Positions 6,580 to 12,870 of a stretch of DNA of 12,870 nucleotides are shown here, piece by piece. The stretch is from an uncultured Bacillota bacterium (GTDB taxonomy: Bacteria; Bacillota_I; Bacilli_A; Izemoplasmatales; UBA1188): positions 1 through 12,870 of the forward strand of contig CALCVH010000173.1 of the NCBI GenBank assembly GCA_937907585.1, read 5' to 3'. The translations under genes were made by a program, and so were the position numbers. The notes below the pieces were generated by a model. The model saw only the letters and a program-made list of their open reading frames with translations, did not search any database and was not told the DNA's origin. How positions within the stretch are numbered: the stretch's first letter is position 1; every line of letters begins with the position of its first letter.

Positions 6580-8412
6580 TTATTTATATTGTAATTGATA
6601 AAGGTTATAATATCTACCTTTTATTTTTAATAATTCTTGATGATTGCCTTGTTCAACTATTTTTCCACCATCAATAAAGAAGATTATATCTGAATGTTGG
6701 ATGGTAGATAACCTGTGCGCAACCATTAGAGTAGTACCGATTGTTTTAATCTTTTCTAAAGAATCCTGAATCAATACTTCAGTTTCAGTATCAATATTTG
6801 AAGTAGCTTCATCTAGAATAATCATCTTTGGCTTAAAGACTATTACTCTTGCGAAAGATAATAATTGTCTTTCACCTTGCGAATAGTTGTTTCCTCTTTC
6901 TTTAACTACTTCATCATATTTGTTAGGAAGTCTTTCTATAAATTTATCTGCGTTAACATATTTAGATGATTCAATTATTTCATCATCTGTAATATTTTCA
7001 TCTTTAAGTGTAATGTTATCTTTGATAGTTCCACTAAATAAGAATACATCTTGTAACATTTCACCAATATTCTTTCTTAGTGAATGGATATCATAATCTT
7101 TGATGTTTATATCATCGATTAAGATTTCACCTTTTTGAGGATCATAATATCTACCAATTAAAGATAAAATAGTTGTTTTACCAGCGCCAGTAGGGCCAAC
7201 AAATGATGCGGTTTGACCAGGATTAACTATAAATGACATACCCTTAATAATCCAGTCATCCTCTTTATATTTGAACCAAACATCTCTAAATTCAATCTTT
7301 CCTTTAAAGTCAGTTGCTTCTATTGGATTATCACTAAATTTTAAAGATGATTCAGTATCTAAAATAGTAAATATCTTTTCAGCTGATGCGAAAGCGCTTT
7401 GAAGAGTATTGTATTGTTGAGCTATGTTTTGAATAGGATTAAATAAGTTACCATTATATAGATAGAATGAATATAGAGCACCAACCGTTATTATTCCATC
7501 CATAACCATTGGACTACCGAAATAGAATATTAGTACGTTTCCAAATACGAATAACATATAGATGAATGGTCTAAATATACCAAATACTAATATTGTTTGA
7601 TATCCCGCAAGAGTCTTATTTCTAGATAAAACATCAAATTCATTCATCTTAGCTTCTTCTTGATTGAATACTTGAGTAATCTTGATACCTGATAAGTTTT
7701 CACTTAAGAATGAATTAAGTTTTGAGTTAGAGAATGTCATTCTTCTGAAAGCTCTTCTTGAGAATCTTCTAAATAATATGACACTTATAACTAGGAATGG
7801 TGTTACTGATAAAGCTGCTAAACTTAGAAGTGGAGATGCGAACAACATTAAAATTAATGCGTATATTAATGTAGTTACTTCACTTACTAGTCTTACTAAT
7901 ACTTGAGAAAATAGGTTACTTAAAGAGTTTGTATCATTAGTTACTCTTGTGACAAATGTACCAACAGGTGTTTTATCAATTTCTTTTAAAGATAATGCTT
8001 CTATATGAGAGAATAATTCATTTCTTATATCGAATAATATCCTCTGTCCAGCTCTATTTAATAATAAGCTTCTTACATAAGTAATCACAATTGATACTAT
8101 TACAAATATCACAAGTAATATACATGTCCCAAGAACATCTTTAAATACAGCGCCTTCTTGACTTATTTCATCTATTACATCACCAGATATCTTAGATACG
8201 TAACTCATCATAAATGAAGAAATCAAGACTGTTATAATTCCAAATATAAATGTTTTATAATATGGTTTTACATATACAAGTAATCTTTTTAAGACAACCC
8301 CATCTTTTAATTTTCTAGCGTTATCTTCTTCATAATATTTCTTGAAAGCTTCTTTATCCTGTCTTCTTTTTTCTTTTCTTTCAAGCTTTTGTTCTTTTGT
8401 TAACTTAGACAC
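6580..8412 (-). CDS. ABC exporter half-transporter, canonical-ATPase subunit (BmrD/LmrD-like)
   Basis: This encodes 610 residues from a GTG at 8410-8412. The N-terminus is a long charged extension (1-40), then a six-helix exporter membrane domain (about 50-330), then the ATPase domain (about 372-610). The ATPase motifs are Walker A GPTGAGKT (406-413), Q-loop Q454, signature YSQGE (510-514) in place of LSGGQ, Walker B IILDE (531-535) with the catalytic glutamate E535, and switch histidine H566. In heterodimeric exporters such as BmrCD, LmrCD and TM287/288, this subunit supplies the complete Walker B of the active site and the degenerate signature of the other. It overlaps the partner gene by 8 bp and has an AGGAGG 8 nt upstream, so coupled, near-equimolar synthesis is expected. 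The exported substrate cannot be read from the sequence; multidrug or lipid export is typical of the family. Confidence 0.93.
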   Translation of the reverse strand: MSKLTKEQKLERKEKRRQDKEAFKKYYEEDNARKLKDGVVLKRLLVYVKPYYKTFIFGIITVLISSFMMSYVSKISGDVIDEISQEGAVFKDVLGTCILLVIFVIVSIVITYVRSLLLNRAGQRILFDIRNELFSHIEALSLKEIDKTPVGTFVTRVTNDTNSLSNLFSQVLVRLVSEVTTLIYALILMLFASPLLSLAALSVTPFLVISVILFRRFSRRAFRRMTFSNSKLNSFLSENLSGIKITQVFNQEEAKMNEFDVLSRNKTLAGYQTILVFGIFRPFIYMLFVFGNVLIFYFGSPMVMDGIITVGALYSFYLYNGNLFNPIQNIAQQYNTLQSAFASAEKIFTILDTESSLKFSDNPIEATDFKGKIEFRDVWFKYKEDDWIIKGMSFIVNPGQTASFVGPTGAGKTTILSLIGRYYDPQKGEILIDDINIKDYDIHSLRKNIGEMLQDVFLFSGTIKDNITLKDENITDDEIIESSKYVNADKFIERLPNKYDEVVKERGNNYSQGERQLLSFARVIVFKPKMIILDEATSNIDTETEVLIQDSLEKIKTIGTTLMVAHRLSTIQHSDIIFFIDGGKIVEQGNHQELLKIKGRYYNLYQLQYK

Positions 8413-10186
8413 TTAAAACACCTCCTTCCTCTTCGAGTTTTTGAAGGTTATATGTCTCTCTATAAATCTCATTATTATCTAATAGATTTTGATGGCTATC
8501 GAATCCACTTAATATACCACCTCTATCTAAAACGATTATCTTATCCGCATCTTTAATAGATGAGATTCTATGAGCGATTAAGATAGTAGTTTTTCCTTTT
8601 CTTTCTTGTTTTAAGAAATTGAGGATTTCACTTTCTGTTTTAGTATCTACCGCACTTAATGAATCATCAAGAATAAGTAGATCAGGTTCTTTATATAACG
8701 CTCTAGCGATAGAGATTCTTTGTTTTTGTCCACCTGATACTGATACACCTCTTTCACCTAATACAGTTTCATACTTGTTAGGGAATTCCATGATATCTTG
8801 GTCAACTCCAGCGATTCTAGCTTTTTCTTTAACCTTTTCAATATCTATTTTTTTATTTGTTGATGAGAACGCTATGTTAGATTCGATATCTTTTGAATAT
8901 AAGAAGTTATCCTGTGGAACATATCCAATATGAGAACGTAGTGATTCTATTGAATAATCCATAATATCAACATCATCAATAAATATCTGTCCTCTTTCAA
9001 CATTGTATAATCTTAATAATAAGTTAACGAGAGTAGTCTTTGACGAACCAGTCTTACCAATAATTCCAATGAATTCTCCTTCATTAATCTTTAAAGAGAT
9101 ATCATTTAATGCGTATTGATTATCTACCGCATCAGGGAATTTAAATGATAGATTTTTAAATTCAATTTTTCCTTTTAGATTATCCGCTTTAACTGGATTT
9201 TCTGGTTCAATTAAATCAGACTTCTTTGAAAGATAATCATCAATACGTCTTAAAGACGCTTTACCCATTGATCTGATATTGATAATTTCAGCGATAGCGA
9301 ACATTGGCCAAATCAGTGTGTCAAAATATGCGACAAGCTGAGTAGATTGACCAATATCTATTCTAAGAGCGTCATTATCCACTAATACAAAGTATGCGCC
9401 TAACGCTATTATTCCAACAAATATTGTCCAAATTAAAAGTTCAATTAAGTTATCAAATAAAACTGATAATTTTAGATAATGCATATTAACATTTTCATTC
9501 TCTTTATTCTTATTTTTGAAATCATGTAGTTCTCTAGCTTCTCTAACGAACGCTTTAACTACTCTAATTCCAGAGAATGATTCTTGAGTTAAATCACTTA
9601 ATTCTTCAAATTTATCTTGTCTAGCTTTATATCTATCTTCCATCGCTTTGCCCATTGTTAATGCGAGAGTAAGGATTAACAAAAGTGGAACAAGCAAGAT
9701 TAAAGTGATAATCCAGTTAATCTTAAACATTTCAGTAAGTACTAAAGGTATTAGAATGATAGTATCAAAAACCATCATAGTTCCCCAACCAAATGATTCT
9801 CTAACTGAATCTATATCGTTAATATAATAGCTCATTAACGCTCCAACTTTATTATCGTTATAGAATGATTGAGATAAAGTTAGAGTGTTTTTAAACATTC
9901 TATGTCTTAAATCTTCCGCTACTCTATGAGCGACTGTGAAGAATCCAACTCTCCACAAAAATCTTCCTACAAACGATATTGCGACAAGTAAAAGTATTAA
10001 TCCACACTTTTCTAGTAAGAATTCATGAGTCATCGTTCCTTCTTTTAAAGCGTTTATAATATCTCCTATTATTCTAGGAGGCATTAAACTATCAGCGTAA
10101 TCAACTACAACTAATGCAATTATACCTAAAAGGTACATATACCAATACTTGAGATAATATCTATTTATATTCTTTCCAAATATCAT
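8405..10186 (-). CDS. ABC exporter half-transporter, degenerate-ATPase subunit (BmrC/LmrC-like)
   Basis: This encodes 593 residues. Six membrane helices occupy about 12-300, beginning with YLKYWYMYLLGIIALVVV. The ATPase domain (about 341-593) has Walker A GKTGSSKT (377-384), Q-loop Q425, an intact signature VSGGQ (483-487), Walker B LLILDD (503-508) with D508 in place of the catalytic glutamate, and switch histidine H539. Asp for Glu at this position marks the non-hydrolytic site of heterodimeric exporters and pairs logically with the YSQGE signature of the downstream subunit. The Walker A is odd: the glycine before the lysine is a serine (S382, codon TCA). The ATG at 10184-10186 follows a strong AAAGGAGATGAT ribosome binding site. 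It is the first gene of the operon. Confidence 0.94.
   Translation of the reverse strand: MIFGKNINRYYLKYWYMYLLGIIALVVVDYADSLMPPRIIGDIINALKEGTMTHEFLLEKCGLILLLVAISFVGRFLWRVGFFTVAHRVAEDLRHRMFKNTLTLSQSFYNDNKVGALMSYYINDIDSVRESFGWGTMMVFDTIILIPLVLTEMFKINWIITLILLVPLLLILTLALTMGKAMEDRYKARQDKFEELSDLTQESFSGIRVVKAFVREARELHDFKNKNKENENVNMHYLKLSVLFDNLIELLIWTIFVGIIALGAYFVLVDNDALRIDIGQSTQLVAYFDTLIWPMFAIAEIINIRSMGKASLRRIDDYLSKKSDLIEPENPVKADNLKGKIEFKNLSFKFPDAVDNQYALNDISLKINEGEFIGIIGKTGSSKTTLVNLLLRLYNVERGQIFIDDVDIMDYSIESLRSHIGYVPQDNFLYSKDIESNIAFSSTNKKIDIEKVKEKARIAGVDQDIMEFPNKYETVLGERGVSVSGGQKQRISIARALYKEPDLLILDDSLSAVDTKTESEILNFLKQERKGKTTILIAHRISSIKDADKIIVLDRGGILSGFDSHQNLLDNNEIYRETYNLQKLEEEGGVLSV
8421..8426 (-). 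promoter_or_regulatory. Ribosome binding site that fixes the GTG start of the second exporter subunit
   Basis: AGGAGG on the minus strand lies 8 nt before the GTG at 8410-8412, inside the last codons of the upstream subunit. It supports GTG as the real start and an 8-bp gene overlap. Confidence 0.8.
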
Positions 10187-10226
10187 AAGAAATCATCTCC
10201 TTTCATCATTATTTCAAACATAATTA

Positions 10227-10255
10227 ATTTTAATACTTAATCACATTATTGTCTA
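10227..10255 (-). promoter_or_regulatory. Predicted sigma-A promoter of the ABC exporter operon
   Basis: On the minus strand TAGACA (10250-10255, 5/6 match to TTGACA) and TAAAAT (10227-10232, 5/6 match to TATAAT) are separated by exactly 17 nt. The leader to the ATG at 10186 would be about 35 nt and contains the strong ribosome binding site. The -35 box is inside a palindrome, suggesting repressor control. Confidence 0.62.
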
Positions 10256-10268
10256 TTTGAATAGACAA
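10249..10268. promoter_or_regulatory. 20-bp palindrome over the exporter -35 box, candidate operator
   Basis: TTGTCTATT (10249-10257) and AATAGACAA (10260-10268) are exact reverse complements around a 2-nt centre. It covers the -35 box of the exporter promoter. It also lies 9 nt past the methyltransferase stop, but no U-tract follows on the minus strand, so an operator is more likely than a terminator. No regulator gene is in the window. Confidence 0.55.
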
Positions 10269-10277
10269 AAAATTCAA

Positions 10278-10859
10278 TTATTTCTTTTTCCCTTTTATTA
10301 CATATGATTTATCATCTTCATATGCATAAACTATCTCAAATAAATCTTTATAAAAATCAGCTTCTAGATTAACTTCTTTTAGATTCCTAGATAGTTCTAT
10401 AGGCATACCATGGTGATGATTATCTAATTCTTTTCTTGATAATGAATGACAGATAATAAATTCACCATCTTTATTTAAATTTCTATAGATAGAATCTTTA
10501 AATTCATTAAGTAATACGAAATGTGGATATGCATTATAGATAATAATCTTATCAAAGCCACTACTATTATAGTCATAAAAGCTTTCGTTAATATAAGTTA
10601 CATCTATATCTTTATGTTTTTCTTTAGCGATTTTTAACATTTCATTAGAAATATCAATTCCGTATACCCTAGTATTAGTTAAAGAATAAATAGTATCATC
10701 TAATATTCCAGTACCACATCCTACGTCAAGGACTTTATCACCAACATTTAATTTAATGTTATTAAAAACGACATCATAAGATTTAGTATTATGATTATCC
10801 CAAGATGATGATTTCTGATTAAAGAATTCTCTATTTACTGATTCAGTATCCTTTTTCAT
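10278..10859 (-). CDS. Class I SAM-dependent methyltransferase
   Basis: The protein has 193 residues and is a single Rossmann-type methyltransferase domain. Motif I is VLDVGCGTG (43-51), which binds SAM. The acidic end of strand 2 is YGIDIS (66-71), with D69 placed to contact the ribose hydroxyls. A motif IV-like strand is IIIYNAYPHF (105-114). The late strand EFIICHSLSRKELDNHHH (133-150) ends in three adjacent histidines. There is no extra substrate domain, so it most likely acts on a small molecule, as do UbiE-like methyltransferases; the substrate cannot be assigned. The ATG at 10857-10859 follows a TGGAGAG ribosome binding site. The gene lies after the lon terminator, and I see no convincing promoter in the short gap, so it may depend on readthrough from lon. 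Confidence 0.85.
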   Translation of the reverse strand: MKKDTESVNREFFNQKSSSWDNHNTKSYDVVFNNIKLNVGDKVLDVGCGTGILDDTIYSLTNTRVYGIDISNEMLKIAKEKHKDIDVTYINESFYDYNSSGFDKIIIYNAYPHFVLLNEFKDSIYRNLNKDGEFIICHSLSRKELDNHHHGMPIELSRNLKEVNLEADFYKDLFEIVYAYEDDKSYVIKGKKK

Positions 10860-10886
10860 AAGCTCTCCAATTAATTTATAATATAC

Positions 10887-10910
10887 AAAAAAGTACCAAA
10901 TGGTACTTTT
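10887..10910 (-). terminator. Intrinsic terminator of lon
   Basis: On the minus strand AAAAGTACC (10910-10902) pairs with GGTACTTTT (10897-10889) around a 4-nt loop, and the T run extends to 10887 (TTTTTT in total). It lies 5 nt after the lon stop TAA (10916-10918). The stem has only three G-C pairs, so some readthrough into the methyltransferase gene is plausible. Confidence 0.78.
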
Positions 10911-10915
10911 ATGTA

Positions 10916-12870
10916 TTACTCTACAAACGCAATCTTTAATACGTCTTCTAATTTAGAAACAGGGATGATTTCTAAGTTATCTTTTACTTCGCTTGGAATA
11001 TCATCTAGATCTCTTAAGTTTTCTTGAGGGATTAATATTGTCTTTAAATTAGCACGATTTGCGGCTATAGATTTTTCTTTTAATCCACCGATAGGTAGAA
11101 CTCTTCCTCTTAAAGTGATTTCACCAGTCATACCTAAATCATGGCGAACCTTTTTATGAGTGAACGCGCTTGCGATAGCGGTAGTCATAGTGACACCAGC
11201 TGATGGACCATCTTTTGGTACAGCGCCTTCAGGAACATGAACGTGAACATCTAATTTTTCAAAATATTCTTCGTTTATTCCAAGTTCCTTAGCGTGGCTC
11301 TTAACCCAAGAATATGCGGCCATCGCAGATTCTTTCATCACATCACCTAATTTACCAGTTAATTGAAGTCCACCTTTTCCTTTATAAGTTGTTACTTCGA
11401 TTTGTAAAGTGTCACCACCAAATTGAGTGTACGCAAGTCCAGTCACAACTCCAACCATATCTTCTTTTTCTGCTTCATTATTCATGAAAATCTCTTTTCC
11501 TAAATATGAAGGAATACTTGAAGCATCTACAGTAACTTTTTCAAGCTTTTCAGATAGAATCTTTCTTATCGCTTTTCTTACGATTGAACCTGTCGCTCTT
11601 TCAAGCTGTCTTACACCAGCTTCTCTAGTGTAATGTTTAATCATATACATAATAGCGTCATCAGTAATTTCTAGTTTAGATTTTTCTAAACCATTAATCT
11701 TGATTTCTTTATCTATTACATGAGTTTTAGCGATATGGAATTTTTCAATTTCTGTATAGCTAGATAATTCGATAACTTCCATACGGTCAAATAATGGCGC
11801 TGGGATGTTTTCAGCGTAGTTCGCAGTACAGATGAACATAACTTTAGATAGATCGTAGTTTTCTTCTACATAGTGATCACTAAAGTTCTTGTTTTGTTCA
11901 GGATCTAATACTTCCAAAAGTGAAGCGCTAGGATCTCCCTTATAGTCGCTTCCAACCTTATCTATTTCATCTAGCAAGAATACTGGATTAGTTACACCAG
12001 CTTGAATCATACCGTTGATGATTCTTCCTGGGAGAGCACCTATATATGTTCTTCTATGTCCTCTAATTTCCGCTTCATCCTTTAGTCCACCTAAAGATTG
12101 TTTAACAAACTTTCTTCCAAGTGCTTTAGCGATAGATTGAGCGAGTGTTGTTTTACCAACTCCTGGAGGACCAACAAAACATAATATAGTTTGTGGATTT
12201 GTATTTGTATAAAGTTTAACTGATAGATATTCAAGAATTCTATCTTTAACTTTATCTAATCCAAAGTGTGTTTCATCTAACTTAGCTTTAGCTTTATCGA
12301 TATCTACTTCATCAGTAGTTTCTTTATACCAAGGAATTTCAATTAGAGTATCTAGATAAGTTCTAATCATTCCTGATTCAGGTGAAGCGCTCGATATACT
12401 TTGATAACGTCTAAGTTCTTTTAAGCAGTGTTCTTCAACAGACTTAGGCATTCTAGCTTCTTTAATTTTCTTTCTTAATGTTTCAATATCTGTTGTGGCG
12501 TTATCAACATCGCCTAATTCTTCTTGAATAGAATGGATTTTTTCTCTTAAATAATATTCTTTTTGAGCTTTTTCCATCTTTTCTCTTACATCTCTTTCAA
12601 TCTTATCGTCCAATTCTTTACGATAGAAGATTGAATCAATATCAGTTAGTAACTTATTTAATCTTTCATTAACTTGAAGTTCTTCAAGATAAGGATATAA
12701 TTTCTTTTCTAAACTGATTAGATTAGATGCGAGAACATCAGAGAATATAGCGGCGTCAGTCTTTTTATTTATTTCTTCAAGAACTTGTTTAGTGTTCTTT
12801 AAGAAAGAACCACCTTTTTCTAAAACTAATTGATTTAATTTTTTGACTAAAAAGTTTTCAGTATCCTGAT
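10916..12870 (-). CDS. lon: ATP-dependent serine protease Lon (partial, 5' end beyond right edge)
   Basis: The frame is open from the right edge to TAA at 10916-10918, giving 650 residues in the window. Compared with about 775-residue bacterial Lons, roughly 120-130 N-terminal residues are missing. Counting from the first full codon at 12868, the coiled-coil region with YYLREKIHSIQEELG lies around 105-119. Walker A GPPGVGKT is at 233-240 and Walker B VFLLDEIDK at 296-304. The protease motif PKDGPSAG carries the catalytic S556, with catalytic K599 in GGLKEK. The ATPase module unfolds substrates and the Ser-Lys protease chamber degrades them; Lon removes misfolded and regulatory proteins in the cytoplasm. 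The TTG at 12611-12613 is internal and not the true start, because Lon sequence continues upstream of it (ERLNKLLTDIDSIFYRKEL). Promoter and upstream control lie outside the window. Confidence 0.97.
   Translation of the reverse strand, partial: QDTENFLVKKLNQLVLEKGGSFLKNTKQVLEEINKKTDAAIFSDVLASNLISLEKKLYPYLEELQVNERLNKLLTDIDSIFYRKELDDKIERDVREKMEKAQKEYYLREKIHSIQEELGDVDNATTDIETLRKKIKEARMPKSVEEHCLKELRRYQSISSASPESGMIRTYLDTLIEIPWYKETTDEVDIDKAKAKLDETHFGLDKVKDRILEYLSVKLYTNTNPQTILCFVGPPGVGKTTLAQSIAKALGRKFVKQSLGGLKDEAEIRGHRRTYIGALPGRIINGMIQAGVTNPVFLLDEIDKVGSDYKGDPSASLLEVLDPEQNKNFSDHYVEENYDLSKVMFICTANYAENIPAPLFDRMEVIELSSYTEIEKFHIAKTHVIDKEIKINGLEKSKLEITDDAIMYMIKHYTREAGVRQLERATGSIVRKAIRKILSEKLEKVTVDASSIPSYLGKEIFMNNEAEKEDMVGVVTGLAYTQFGGDTLQIEVTTYKGKGGLQLTGKLGDVMKESAMAAYSWVKSHAKELGINEEYFEKLDVHVHVPEGAVPKDGPSAGVTMTTAIASAFTHKKVRHDLGMTGEITLRGRVLPIGGLKEKSIAANRANLKTILIPQENLRDLDDIPSEVKDNLEIIPVSKLEDVLKIAFVE

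Noticed and set aside
12611..12613. TTG as the start of lon, giving 565 residues
   Set aside because: The frame stays open to the right edge and the upstream residues continue the Lon N-terminal region, so this TTG is an internal leucine codon.
1..12870. CRISPR array, insertion sequence, tRNA or rRNA
   Set aside because: I saw no regularly spaced repeats, transposase motifs, terminal inverted repeats, tRNA cloverleaf or rRNA-like sequence on either strand.

Overview
The window comes from a strongly AT-rich, low-GC bacterium, most likely a Firmicutes/Bacilli lineage close to the Erysipelotrichia, Acholeplasma or RF39-type groups. The evidence is the base composition, AGGAGG-type ribosome binding sites, a BmrC/BmrD-like heterodimeric exporter and a bacterial Lon. 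TGA is used as a stop (antitoxin gene) and tryptophan is TGG, so this is the standard bacterial code and not the Mycoplasma code. The exact lineage is an inference. Every supported gene lies on the minus strand, so the window reads from right to left.

From the right edge: lon (5' end outside the window) closes with a clear intrinsic terminator. A small class I SAM-dependent methyltransferase follows. Next is a three-gene operon with its own promoter: two ABC exporter half-transporters overlapping by 8 bp, which look like a heterodimer with one degenerate ATP site, then a protein with a Lys/Pro-rich N-terminus and four YegP-like (DUF1508) motifs. A 20-bp palindrome covers the -35 box of this promoter and looks like a repressor operator. 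A hairpin terminator ends the operon.

Then comes a RelB/RelE-type toxin-antitoxin pair with its own promoter, a perfect palindromic operator and a terminator that overlaps the toxin stop codon.

The left third is the most unusual part. A 652-residue Hsp70/actin-fold ATPase with a diverged phosphate-2 loop is followed, after only 3 nt, by a SNF2/RapA-like helicase that is open for at least 900 codons to the left edge. The helicase carries a Cys-rich, probably zinc-binding C-terminal region. Nothing interrupts its frame, although the C-terminus lies outside the window. The two genes appear to form one transcription unit (chaperone-like ATPase plus DNA translocase). I do not recognise the pair as a named system; defence or chromosome maintenance are possible roles, but both are inferences.
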